Below, one piece after another: positions 34,122 through 43,015 of a DNA stretch of 64,000 nt. This stretch comes from Myxococcales bacterium (lineage in GTDB: Bacteria > Myxococcota_A > Polyangia > Polyangiales > Houyiibacteriaceae): NCBI GenBank assembly GCA_019637115.1, contig JAHBWH010000008.1, positions 1 to 64,000 of the forward strand, read 5' to 3'. The translations under genes and the position numbers were made by a program. Numbering within the stretch: position 1 is the stretch's first letter; each line of letters starts with the position of its first letter. Under the pieces are notes generated by a model, which saw only the letters and a program-made list of their open reading frames with translations, was not told the origin of the DNA and did not search any database.

Positions 34122-35195
34122 GTGGCGGCGCGGATCGACACCTTGCTGCGGCTCGCCGCGGATCAGCGCGCGAGCGATCTGCACCTGCACGCCGGCAAGG
34201 TGCCGCACGTGCGACACGACGGACGCCTCGTCCCCTTGCCCTTGCGCGAGCTGGGCGTCCACCAGCTCCGCGGCATGCTCGAAGAGGTGCTCGACGAGGG
34301 GCAGCGCGACGAGCTCCTCGACGCGTCGCACATCGACTTCGCGTACGAGATCGAGGGCGACCGACGCTTCCGAGGGAGCGTCTGCCTGCAGACCGACGGA
34401 ATGAGCGCGGTCTTTCGGGTGATCCCATCCGAGGTGCCGACCTTGGTCGAGGTCGGCGTACCCGCCGTCGTCGGTGGTTTCACCCGCCACGCGAACGGCC
34501 TCGTGCTCATCACGGGACCGACAGGTTCGGGGAAGACGACGACCCTCGCCGCGCTCGTCGACCTCGTGAACGAGACGAGTGGGCGGCACATCATCACGAT
34601 CGAGGACCCGATCGAGATCGTGCACCCCCGCAAGAAGGGCCTCGTCACGCAGCGCCAGGTGGGCGTGCACGCCGAGAGCTTCGCGTCGGCGCTGCGCTCG
34701 GCCCTCCGCGAGGCGCCCGACGTTCTCGTCGTCGGCGAGATGCGCGACTTCGAGACGGTGAGCCTCGCCCTCTCGGCGGCCGAAGCGGGCGTGCTCGTCT
34801 TCGCGACCTTGCACACGGGCTCGGCGGCGAAGGCAGTCGATCGGCTGCTCGGCGCCTGCCCGGCCGACCAACAAGACCAGGTGCGCGAGATCATCGCGAC
34901 GCTCCTGCGCGCGGCGCTCAGCCAACGCCTCTGCCGCGCCATCGGGGGCGGCCGGGTGGTGGCGACCGAGGTGCTCCTGCAGAACATCGCCGTCTCGCAC
35001 CTCATCCGCGAGGGGAAGATCCACCAGATCGACGCCTACCTTCGCAGCGGCGAGCAGGCGTCGCGCGGCATGGGCAGCCTCGAGGACTCGCTCGCGCGCC
35101 TCGTCGCCGAGAAGCGCATCACGCGCGCCGAGGCGCTCTCCCAGGCCAACGAGCCGGAGGTGCTCGCGACCATGCTCAAAGGAGAGGACGCATGA
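34122..35195 (+). CDS. PilT-type ATPase
   Basis: A 357-residue protein of normal PilT length: the N-terminal DLHLHAGKVPHVRHDG domain, Walker A GPTGSGKTTTLAALVDLVNE at about 132-151, HIITIEDPIEIVH, Walker B DVLVVGEMRDFETV and LVFATLHTGSA. Key catalytic residues are present. It begins with GTG directly after the stop of the HEAT-PilT gene, with no gap, and its own stop overlaps the next gene's ATG by 4 bp. Two PilT-family motors made side by side suggest that they work together, as PilT and PilU do. No pilin or pilB gene is in the window. Confidence 0.9.
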   Translation: MAARIDTLLRLAADQRASDLHLHAGKVPHVRHDGRLVPLPLRELGVHQLRGMLEEVLDEGQRDELLDASHIDFAYEIEGDRRFRGSVCLQTDGMSAVFRVIPSEVPTLVEVGVPAVVGGFTRHANGLVLITGPTGSGKTTTLAALVDLVNETSGRHIITIEDPIEIVHPRKKGLVTQRQVGVHAESFASALRSALREAPDVLVVGEMRDFETVSLALSAAEAGVLVFATLHTGSAAKAVDRLLGACPADQQDQVREIIATLLRAALSQRLCRAIGGGRVVATEVLLQNIAVSHLIREGKIHQIDAYLRSGEQASRGMGSLEDSLARLVAEKRITRAEALSQANEPEVLATMLKGEDA

Positions 35196-36853
35196 GCGAG
35201 CCGAGCAAGAAGGAGCTCCGGCGCCTCGAGACGGCGCGGGACCTCGAGGCGCGTGGTCACCTCGAGCACGCCGCGAAGGCCTACGTGAAGGCTGGCCGAC
35301 CTGCCGACGCGGCGCGGCTCTTCATCCAGATCGGCCGCCCGGCCGAGGCTGCGCGCGCGCTCATCGACTCCGTGGCGAAGACCTGCCCCGCGATCGCGCC
35401 TGACATGGACATCGAGGCCCAGGCGCTCGTCCACGCGGCGGTCGCTTACTTCCAGCAGGCGGGGGACCAGGCGGAGGCGACGCGACACCTCGACGCACTC
35501 GTCGGAGCCGCGCCGCCGATCGAGCTCTCGTCCACGTCGACGTCGTCTCCCGAGCTCGAGGTGGGGCGCTCGCCCTCGTCGCCGGGCATCAGGAGGCCCT
35601 CGAGCAGCGGCATACCCGCGGTCCAAGGGAGGTCACCCTCGTCGGCGCCGCCCCCGCGCGAGCCCTCGCCGGCCCCGGGCGCCGAGCGTGGTCTCTCCGG
35701 CGCACCGTCCGTCGCGCCGGGGCGGGGCGCGAGCACGCCGGGGGTAGGACGGCCGACGAGCATCACGCCACGCGGCGTGCCTGAGGATCGACTCGCGAGC
35801 GCTGGGCTGCCCTCGTCACCGCGGGCAATTCCCGAGGAGCGACTCGCGAGCGCCGGCCTGCCCTCATCGCCGCCGCGGGGGATCCCCGAGGACAGGCTCG
35901 CGAGCGCGGGCCTGCCCTCGTCCCCGGGCCGGGGTGCGCCCGACGACCGGCTGGCGAGCGCCGGCTTGTCGTCGTCGCCGAGCCGGGCGCCCTCGGGCGT
36001 GGGCGTGCCGTCGCCGAGCGGGGCGCCCTCGAGCGCGATGTCGTCGCCGAGCCGAGCGCCCTCGAGCGCGGCCTCGCGTCTCGAGCCGCCCGTCTCCACG
36101 CCACGACCCGCGCGCGCTCCGACGCCAGCGACGAGCACGCCGGGCCCGCAGCGCGGCGGCGTGAGCGCGGGCAGCGGCACGACCGGCGGTGATCCGCGCG
36201 ACTTCCGCCGTGCGGCGGGCTGGCGCGACCAGGACGGCGGCGAGATCGAGGCCACGATCCGCGACCTGCTCTCCAAGGGAAAGAAGGGCGCTGCCGCGCG
36301 CGTCGCGTGGGACGTGGGACAGCACGAGCGCGCGCTGGGGTGGTTCGTCGAGGTCGATCTCAAATACCAGGCCGGCGCGTGCCTCCGGGCGCTGGGGCGC
36401 AACGACGAGGCGCTCGAGATGATGGTGGCGCTCTCGGTCGACGACTCGCGCTACCGGCGCGCCTGCTTCGACATCATCGAGCTCAGCGAGCTCACGGGCC
36501 GCTTCGACTTCGAGGTCGACCGCTTCCTCACGCGCTTCGTCGCGGAGGGCCCCCGCGACCCGCAGGAGAACGCCGCATTCCTTGCGCTCGCCGCGGTCTA
36601 CGAGCGCTTCGGTTTCCCGCGCGGCGCGCGCGCCTGCGTCGAGTGCGTGCTCCGTCTGAGCCCAGACGAGGCCGCCGCGAAGGCGACGCTCGAGCGGCTG
36701 GAGCAAGCCGAGCGCGCCGCCGCCGTGAAGAAGCGCGCCTCGCGCCCGCCGCCGCGTCGCGTGCTCACCTCGCTGCCGCCGCTGCCCTCGCTCGACGAGT
36801 ATCGCGCGCTCGCGCGCAAGCACGCGCCGCCGAGCCGGCCGCAGCGGAGCTGA
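35192..36853 (+). CDS. TPR-like protein with a low-complexity Ser/Pro repeat linker
   Basis: A 553-residue protein. Residues 1-110 are helical and TPR-like (HLEHAAKAYVKAGRPADAAR, LFIQIGRPAEAARALIDS). Residues 120-335 are Ser/Pro/Gly/Arg-rich and contain four to five repeats of about 19-22 residues built on EDRLASAGLPSSP. Residues 340-553 are again helical repeats (DVGQHERALGWFVEVDLKYQ). It has no signal peptide and is probably a cytoplasmic scaffold. It overlaps the upstream PilT stop (ATGA), so it is translationally coupled and may connect the motors to another component. Confidence 0.78.
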   Translation: MSEPSKKELRRLETARDLEARGHLEHAAKAYVKAGRPADAARLFIQIGRPAEAARALIDSVAKTCPAIAPDMDIEAQALVHAAVAYFQQAGDQAEATRHLDALVGAAPPIELSSTSTSSPELEVGRSPSSPGIRRPSSSGIPAVQGRSPSSAPPPREPSPAPGAERGLSGAPSVAPGRGASTPGVGRPTSITPRGVPEDRLASAGLPSSPRAIPEERLASAGLPSSPPRGIPEDRLASAGLPSSPGRGAPDDRLASAGLSSSPSRAPSGVGVPSPSGAPSSAMSSPSRAPSSAASRLEPPVSTPRPARAPTPATSTPGPQRGGVSAGSGTTGGDPRDFRRAAGWRDQDGGEIEATIRDLLSKGKKGAAARVAWDVGQHERALGWFVEVDLKYQAGACLRALGRNDEALEMMVALSVDDSRYRRACFDIIELSELTGRFDFEVDRFLTRFVAEGPRDPQENAAFLALAAVYERFGFPRGARACVECVLRLSPDEAAAKATLERLEQAERAAAVKKRASRPPPRRVLTSLPPLPSLDEYRALARKHAPPSRPQRS

Positions 36854-37290
36854 AAAGAAGCTCAGCCGTTCTCGCAAGCCGCCCTACTGGACGGCGCGCA
36901 GCGAGCGAAGCGAGCGTAGGCTCGCGGGAGGGGGCCCCGCGGGGCTTCACGCCCCGTGGGGGAGGGGCTGGCGACCTGGCGACAGCCCCTCAAAGGAAGC
37001 TGAAGAGAAGCTCAGCACAGTTCCCCCGGAATTCGTGACCAGGCAGATCCATCCCGTCCAGCTGCGTTGCTCCTCAGTCACGGGCCAACAGCCCGCTCCT
37101 TCGTCGCGCCTTGCGGGACGCGCGCCTCTTTGCACCTGGTCACGAACTCCTGGTTCACTGTACTCAGCCGATTTCGCAAGCCGCCATGCTGGATTGGCGA
37201 CCTGGCGACAGCTCCCTCAGAGGAGCGCGGCAATCTGAATCCGGGACTTCGGGAAGCCGAACGGGGTCGAGCCGCGTAGACTGCTCCGCG
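36854..37290. repeat. Intergenic region with structured dispersed repeats
   Basis: 437 bp without a gene. The words GGCGACCTGGCGACAG followed by CCCTC occur at about 36970 and 37197, and again in changed form at 49370. An inverted repeat, TTCGTGACCAGG at 37032-37043 and CCTGGTCACGAA at 37135-37146, brackets a segment with GGGCCAACAGCCC. The short near-repeat GAAGCTGAAGAGAAGCTCAG is at 36998, related to AAAAGAAGCTCAG at 36854. The promoter of the following gene is presumably at the right end. Confidence 0.7.
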
Positions 37291-40218
37291 ATGCGATCGT
37301 CTCGGACAACTCTCTTGCTGATGCTCCTCTCGCCCCTGGCCATCGGGGCCTCGTGCGGTGAGAGCCGGACCGCGACGCCGACGGGACCGCAGCCCGACCC
37401 GGCCGTCGAAGGCCCGACCGGCGAAGTGACCGGTCTGCCCAGCGGCGACTCGGCCGCCGCGGAAGCGATCCCCCTCCCCGAGATGATGGAGACGCGGCCG
37501 AGCGTCGCGGCTCGCGAGGCACGTCAGGCGCCGCCGATCACGTCCGTCGACGAAGCGCGCGACGCGCTCCGCCGTGGCTTCTACGCCGAGGTCGAGGCGG
37601 CGCTCGCACGCCTGCCCACCACCACGCCTTCGAAGCTGCTGCGCGCGCAGCTCCTCCTCGAGACCGGCCGGTACCGCGACGCGGCGACCCTGGCGCAGCA
37701 GGTCGCCAGCGGCGCGCGCGGGCCGGAGGCGGTCGCCGCGAAGACCCTGCAGGGCGAGGCGCTGCTCGCGGTCGGCGCGCTCGACGAGGCGGAGGCGGTG
37801 CTGGGACCCTTGGCGGAGGACCGAGGAGCGCTCCGCGCGCACGTGATGCTCGGCCGCCTGCACCAGCGTCGCGGCCGCTCGGTGGAGGCGGAGCGCGCGT
37901 ACATGAAGCTCATCGACGCCTTCAACGACGACCGCGTCACCGACGCCGACCCGGTCGGCCTCACGCTCGTGGGGATGGCCGCCTGGGGGCTCGGTAGCCC
38001 GCACGACGCGAACGACGCCTTCCAGAAGGCCTCGCGGGATGGGCGCGAGCACGTCGAGCTGCAGCTCGAGTGGGCGCGCCTCTTCATGGCGAAATACGAC
38101 ACCGGCCACGCCGAGGAGTGCCTCCGCGACGCGCTCGCCGTCAACCCCGAGCACCCCGTCGCGCACGCGCTGATGGCGCGCGTCGTCATCGAGCAGAGCT
38201 TCGACTTCTCGCGCGCGGGCGAGCACATCGAGCGCGCGCTCCGCACGAACCCGAACCTCGTGATGGCGCACGTCACGCAGGCCGGGATGTCGCTCCGCGA
38301 TCTCGACGTCGCGGAGGCCGACGCGACGCTCGACCGCGCGTTGGCGATCGACCCGAACGATCTCGAGGCGCTGTCGACGCGGGCCGCGGTCCGCTTCTTG
38401 GCCGACGACGACGCGGGCTACCGGCGGGCCAAACAGGAGGTGCTCGGGCGCAACCGCCGCTACAGCGAGCTTTATCGAATCGTCGCGGAGTACGCCGAGT
38501 GGGAGCATCGCTACCCCGACATCGTCGGCATGATGCGCGAGGCGGTCACCTTGCGCCCCGACGACTACGTCGCGCACGCCTCGCTCGGCCTGAACCTCCT
38601 GCGCATGGGAGACGAGGAGCCGGGGCTCGTCGCGCTCCGCGACGCTTGGCGTCGCGACCGCTTCAACGTCCGCGTCTACAACACGCTGAACTTCTACGAC
38701 GAGGTGATCCCGCGCGAGTACGAGGTGTTCGAATCCGCGCCGCTCACCTACCGCATGCACAAGGAGGAGCGCCGGCTGCTCGAGCGCTACGTGCCGCGCA
38801 CGCTGCAGACCGCGTGGCGCGACATGGTGCGCCGCTACCGCTTCACGCCCGAGGGGCCCGTGCGGATCGAGATGTTCGCGAACCCTCAGCACTTCGCCGT
38901 CCGCACCACGGGCCTGCCGAACCTCGGGGTCCAGGGCGTCTGCTTCGGCAAGGTCGTGACCGCGATCTCGCCCCGGGGCGGCCCCTACAACTGGGGGCAG
39001 ATCACCTGGCACGAGCTCGCGCACGTCTTCCACATTCAGCTCTCGCGCAACCGCGTCCCCCGGTGGTTCACGGAGGGGCTCGCCGAATACGAGACGCTCG
39101 TCGCGCGGACGGATTGGAAGCGAGAGATGGACCACTTCCTCTGGTCGGCGCTCGATGGGGGGCGTCTGCCGCCCCTGCGTCTGCTCAACCGCGCCTTCAC
39201 GCACGCGCGCTCCGCGATGGAGATGATGGTCGCGTATTACGCGAGCACGCGCGTGGTGGTCTTCTTGGTGGAGCGCTTCGGCTTCGACAAGATCCCGCAG
39301 ATGCTCCGCGCGTGGGCCGCGGGGAAGACCACGGAGGCCGTCGTGCGCGACGTCTTGGGCCTGCCGATCGACGAGGTCGACGCGGCGTTTCGCGCGCACG
39401 AGCGCCAGCGCATGGCGCAGCGCGCGCGGGAGTTCGACGTCGACTTCGGCGCCTTCCGCGACCTCGACGCCGTACGTCGCGCGGCCGCGGCGGCTCCGAG
39501 CGACGCCGTGAAGCAAGCGGCGCTCGCGGCGGCGTTGCTCGCGCACGGCGAGGCCGAGGAGGCCAAGGCGACGGCCGAGCGTGCGATGGCGCTCTCGGCG
39601 AGCGAGCCGACCGCGCGCTTCGTGCTCGCGCGGCTCGCGATGGGACAGGGCGACCACGCGGGCGCCGAGGCGCACCTGCGCGCCATCGTGGACGGGGGAC
39701 GCGACGGGTACTCGCTGCGGCTCTTGCTGGCGCGCGCGGCGCTGGCCAGGCGCGACCAAGCGGCGGCGAAGGCGGCCCTCGAGGCGGCGACCCGCATCGA
39801 CGGCGAGCGGGCCGAGGCGTGGCAGGGGCTCGTCGCGCTCGCGCGCGAGGCGAACGACGCGGACGGGCTGCTCGCCGCGTTGACGGCGCTGGCGCGGCTC
39901 GAGGAGCACGACCGGGAGACGCACGGCGCGCTGCTCGCCGAGCTCGTCCGCCGCGAGCGCTGGGACGACGCCATCGCGGCGGGCGAGGCCGCGCTCTTCG
40001 TCGACCCGGCGAACGCCGAGGTGCACCTCGGCCTAGCGCGCGCCTACGCCGCGAAGGGACGCCACGCGGAGGCGCTGTACGAGGCGGACTCGGCGCTCAT
40101 CGTCGGCGCTGGCGCCGCCGAGGCGCAGCCCTTGCGCGCCCGCGCGCTCGAGGCCCTCGGGCGGCGGCGAGAGGCTCGGGAGGCGGAGCGGGCAGCGGCG
40201 GAGGCGGGCAACCCGTAG
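37291..40218 (+). CDS. Large exported TPR protein with a gluzincin-type (peptidase MA) domain
   Basis: A 975-residue protein with an N-terminal export or lipoprotein signal (hydrophobic core then IGASC at residues 18-22; the lipobox is imperfect). TPR-like repeats fill residues 90-430. The peptidase domain has the zinc motif HELAHVFH at about 574-581 and a following Glu in WFTEGLAEYE, as in Peptidase_MA-like metallopeptidases. More TPR repeats occupy residues 740-970. The enzyme is presumably periplasmic or outer-membrane attached; the substrate is unknown. The ATG at 37291 places the signal peptide at the N-terminus. Confidence 0.82.
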   Translation: MRSSRTTLLLMLLSPLAIGASCGESRTATPTGPQPDPAVEGPTGEVTGLPSGDSAAAEAIPLPEMMETRPSVAAREARQAPPITSVDEARDALRRGFYAEVEAALARLPTTTPSKLLRAQLLLETGRYRDAATLAQQVASGARGPEAVAAKTLQGEALLAVGALDEAEAVLGPLAEDRGALRAHVMLGRLHQRRGRSVEAERAYMKLIDAFNDDRVTDADPVGLTLVGMAAWGLGSPHDANDAFQKASRDGREHVELQLEWARLFMAKYDTGHAEECLRDALAVNPEHPVAHALMARVVIEQSFDFSRAGEHIERALRTNPNLVMAHVTQAGMSLRDLDVAEADATLDRALAIDPNDLEALSTRAAVRFLADDDAGYRRAKQEVLGRNRRYSELYRIVAEYAEWEHRYPDIVGMMREAVTLRPDDYVAHASLGLNLLRMGDEEPGLVALRDAWRRDRFNVRVYNTLNFYDEVIPREYEVFESAPLTYRMHKEERRLLERYVPRTLQTAWRDMVRRYRFTPEGPVRIEMFANPQHFAVRTTGLPNLGVQGVCFGKVVTAISPRGGPYNWGQITWHELAHVFHIQLSRNRVPRWFTEGLAEYETLVARTDWKREMDHFLWSALDGGRLPPLRLLNRAFTHARSAMEMMVAYYASTRVVVFLVERFGFDKIPQMLRAWAAGKTTEAVVRDVLGLPIDEVDAAFRAHERQRMAQRAREFDVDFGAFRDLDAVRRAAAAAPSDAVKQAALAAALLAHGEAEEAKATAERAMALSASEPTARFVLARLAMGQGDHAGAEAHLRAIVDGGRDGYSLRLLLARAALARRDQAAAKAALEAATRIDGERAEAWQGLVALAREANDADGLLAALTALARLEEHDRETHGALLAELVRRERWDDAIAAGEAALFVDPANAEVHLGLARAYAAKGRHAEALYEADSALIVGAGAAEAQPLRARALEALGRRREAREAERAAAEAGNP

Positions 40219-40261
40219 AGCGGGCGCTGGCTCTCGCCGATCGCTTCTCGCGTGGTGCGAG

Positions 40262-40612
40262 TGCGCGGCCCCGGACCTGGACGGACCGGATGCGGCCCCG
40301 GACCCGGCCGCAGACCCGGCAGACCCGGCCGCGGGCCCGGCCGCAGACCCGGCCGCCGACCCGGCGCCGGCCGTGGGCCTGGCCGCGGATCCGGCCGCGG
40401 ACCCGGACGCGGACGCGGACCCGGACGCGGACGCGGACGCGGACCCGGACGCGGCCGCCGACCCGGACGCGGCCGCCGACCCGGACGCGGCCGCCGACCC
40501 GGACGCGGACCCGGACGCGGACCCGGACGCGGACGCGGACGCGGACGCAGACGCGGACGCGGACGCAGACGCGGACGCAGACGCAGACGCGGACGCGGAC
40601 GCAGACCCCGGC
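40262..40612. repeat. Long hexamer array (GGACGC / GGACCC)
   Basis: About 350 bp of GGACGC, GGACCC and GCCGCC hexamers, the longest array in the window. Both strands are open in several frames with Asp-Ala or Gly-Arg repeats but there is no start signal and no family match. It precedes the small lipoprotein gene. Confidence 0.92.
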
Positions 40613-40738
40613 CCCGGACTCCAGATCCCGAGTCGTGGGGTTTGGGGGGAAGGCAGACAGAGGCAGGGCGCGGGCGCCGCTCGCCCACAGCGCGGCGGGG
40701 AAGGCGTGACCGCGGCCGTGGTGCTATCAAGCCTCCCG

Positions 40739-41317
40739 ATGCGCTCGCGATCGCTCTTCTGGGTCTGGGTGGTGATGGTCTCGGCGGCCTGTGGCGGGCG
40801 CCAGGCTCCAATAACCGGGGTCCCGTTCACCGACGAGGACCGCACCTATTTCGCGGAGGGCATCGATCTCGTGAACGACCCCGAGGCGCTCGAGGGGCGC
40901 TGGCGCGAGGACTGGGCGCGCGAGCTCGATCAACGGATCCGCCGCACGGACGTGGTCGCATACGTCCGAATTCGGACGGTCCGGACCGACACGGACCTCG
41001 ACCGCCGGATGACCTTCCGGCTCTACCCCGAGGCGGAGAACGTGCTCCTCGGTAGGCTGCCCGAGACCCTGATCCTCTCGTCGGCCCAGGGCGACGCGGG
41101 CTTCGTCGCGATCCGCAACAACGAGCAGCGGCTGCTCCGCGACCGCTTCGTGCTCTTCCTGAAGTGGGAGCAGCCCGAAGGCGCACCCGAGCCGACCCCG
41201 CGCTGGCACCTCTCGCCCGCGAGCGAGCCGGTCACCGCGCGCGTCGAGTACCTCCTCGAGCGCCGCCGCGGCGTCGAGCGGACCTCACGCGCCCGCGTCA
41301 TCGTGCACGAGAACTGA
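40739..41317 (+). CDS. Lipoprotein of unknown function
   Basis: A 192-residue protein with a lipoprotein signal (MRSRSLFWVWVVMVSAACGG; lipid Cys at residue 18). The mature domain is mixed alpha/beta with VVAYVRIRTVRTDTDLDRRM and RFVLFLKWEQPEG; similar small lipoproteins occur widely in myxobacteria. No function is known. The ATG at 40739 lies directly after the hexamer array, and any upstream extension is only repeat sequence. Confidence 0.75.
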   Translation: MRSRSLFWVWVVMVSAACGGRQAPITGVPFTDEDRTYFAEGIDLVNDPEALEGRWREDWARELDQRIRRTDVVAYVRIRTVRTDTDLDRRMTFRLYPEAENVLLGRLPETLILSSAQGDAGFVAIRNNEQRLLRDRFVLFLKWEQPEGAPEPTPRWHLSPASEPVTARVEYLLERRRGVERTSRARVIVHEN

Positions 41318-41324
41318 GCGGGCC

Positions 41325-41575
41325 CCGGTCTCGGGCTTCTCGGGCTCCGGTCTCTTCGGGCTCCAGTCTCGGGCTCCGGTTAGCCCCGGTCTCGGCTCCG
41401 GGTCTCGGCCCCGGTGTCGGCCCCGGCCTCGGCCCCGGTCTCAGCCCCGGTCTCGGCTCCGGGTCTCGGCCCCGGTCTCAGCCCCGGTCTCGGCCCCGGT
41501 CTCGGCCCCGGTCTCAGCCTTGGTCTCAGCCCCGGTCTCAGCCCGGTCTCAGCCCGGTCTCAGCCCTGGTCCTCG
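41325..41575. repeat. 12-mer array (GGTCTCGGCCCC)
   Basis: About 20 units of GGTCTCGGCCCC or GGTCTCAGCCCC and hexamer variants, filling the gap between the lipoprotein and the second kinase gene. Confidence 0.9.
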
Positions 41576-41640
41576 ACCGAGACCTCTGTCGGGATCGATC
41601 CGCTTGCCCCGACCCCGTGGGAGGGGGCAGGATCCCGGCG

Positions 41641-42825
41641 GTGGAGCGGCGTACCCGGCGGATCGGACGGTATCATCTCACCGACCGCATCGCCTTTGGC
41701 GGCATGGCGGAGGTCTTCCGAGGCTTCACGTTCTCGGACGACGGCTATCGTTTCGACGTCGCCATCAAGAAGCTCCTGCCGAATTACGTCGAGGACTCGC
41801 AATTCGTCACGATGCTGACCGACGAGTATCGCCTCGTCAGCCGCATGGATCACTCCAACGTCGCGCGCGTCTACGAGCTGGTCCAGGTCCAGGGGTCGAT
41901 CCTCGTCGCGATGGAGTACGTCGACGGCAAGGACCTCCGGGCCTCGGTGGAGAAGGGGCGAGAGAGCGGCGACCGCCTCGGCTACGCGGACGTCGCCTAC
42001 ATCATGGCGTGCGCGCTCGACGGGCTCCACCACGCGCACCAGGCGGTCGACGAGCGAGGCGATCGTTTGGACGTAGTCCATCGCGACTTCAGCCCGTCCA
42101 ACGTGCTCGTCGGCTACGACGGCGCGGTCAAGCTCATCGACTTCGGCATCGCGAAGGCCCGGCAGAACCGCATCCAGACCAAGACCGGGATCATCAAGGG
42201 CAAGGTGAAGTACATGTCGCCCGAGCAGGCGTTCGGGCACAAGCTCGATCGCCGCTCCGACGTCTTCAGCGCAGGGAGCGTCCTCTACGAGCTCTGCACG
42301 GGCCGGCCCCCCTTCCGGGCGAAGACCGAGATCGACCTCATCTTCGAGGTCCGCGAGGCCACCCCGACGCCGCCCCGCACGGTGAACCCCGAGCTCCCCC
42401 CGGCCCTCGCGGAGATCATCGATCGCTCGATGGCGCGCGCCCGCTCGGCTCGTTACCAGACGAGCCTCGAGTTCCGCGACGCCCTCGTCCAGTTCCTCCG
42501 CACCTACGCGCCGGACTACCGCCGAACGAGGCTCGCCCGCTATATGAAGCGGCTCTGGTCGGACGAGATCGAGGACGAGCTGCGCGCGCTCGAGGAGTGG
42601 GCGCTCGACCTCCCCACCGAGCCGGGCGAGGACCTCGGCACGAACCTCCTCGCGGCCGAGCTCGGCCCGGACGCGCCCTATGCGAAATTCTCGCCGCGGC
42701 CGACCCGCGTCACGCGCCCCATCGACGCTGTGATCCCCGACCGGGCCTCCGACGAGGACACCCACGAGCCCTTCGGTTTTTCGGAGGCGAAGACGCTCGT
42801 GACGCCGCCCGACGACGACCGCTGA
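41641..42825 (+). CDS. Hanks-type Ser/Thr protein kinase, soluble
   Basis: A 394-residue kinase. The Gly-rich loop reads IAFGGMAEVFRG (residues 16-27), the ATP Lys is in FDVAIKKLLP, the catalytic loop is VVHRDFSPSNVLVG, then KLIDFGIAKA and YMSPEQAFGHKLDRRSD. The catalytic loop has SPSN in place of KPxN, a variant common among myxobacterial kinases. No membrane segment follows the kinase domain; the 110-residue C-terminal tail is acidic and Pro/Arg-rich. The GTG at 41641 has GGGAGG 15 bp upstream and is the best start because the sequence before it belongs to the repeat array. Confidence 0.88.
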   Translation: MERRTRRIGRYHLTDRIAFGGMAEVFRGFTFSDDGYRFDVAIKKLLPNYVEDSQFVTMLTDEYRLVSRMDHSNVARVYELVQVQGSILVAMEYVDGKDLRASVEKGRESGDRLGYADVAYIMACALDGLHHAHQAVDERGDRLDVVHRDFSPSNVLVGYDGAVKLIDFGIAKARQNRIQTKTGIIKGKVKYMSPEQAFGHKLDRRSDVFSAGSVLYELCTGRPPFRAKTEIDLIFEVREATPTPPRTVNPELPPALAEIIDRSMARARSARYQTSLEFRDALVQFLRTYAPDYRRTRLARYMKRLWSDEIEDELRALEEWALDLPTEPGEDLGTNLLAAELGPDAPYAKFSPRPTRVTRPIDAVIPDRASDEDTHEPFGFSEAKTLVTPPDDDR

Positions 42826-42849
42826 CCGAGTCCGCCGGCCGGTTCCACT

Positions 42850-43005
42850 CCGAGACCGTCCGAGTCCGAGTCCGAGTCCAAGTCCGAGACCGAGTCCAAG
42901 TCCGAGACCAAGTCCGAGACCAAGTCCGAGACCAAGTCCGAGACCGAGTCCGAGTCCGAGACCGAGTCCGAGACCGAGTCCGAGTCCGAGTCCGCAGACA
43001 GTCCG
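42850..43005. repeat. Hexamer/12-mer array (GAGTCC / GAGACC)
   Basis: About 25 units of GAGTCC and GAGACC with the occasional AAGTCC, between the convergent kinase and TIMP-like genes. Confidence 0.92.
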
Positions 43006-43015
43006 GCTCCGGGTC

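Noticed and set aside
31308..35024. 1238-codon minus-strand ORF opposite the PilT operon
   Set aside because: Arg/Asp/His-rich antisense frame typical of high-GC genes; the plus strand has full PilT motifs.
32873..35191. Extension of the TPR protein frame upstream to 32873
   Set aside because: That part overlaps the HEAT-PilT and PilT genes in another frame; the ATG at 35192 with ATGA coupling is the real start.
37078..40026. 982-codon minus-strand ORF opposite the TPR metallopeptidase
   Set aside because: Antisense shadow; no domain, whereas the plus strand has HELAH and TPR motifs.
40373..40738. N-terminal extension of the lipoprotein at 40739 by an Asp-Ala repeat
   Set aside because: The extension is translation of the hexamer array; the lipoprotein signal starts at 40739.
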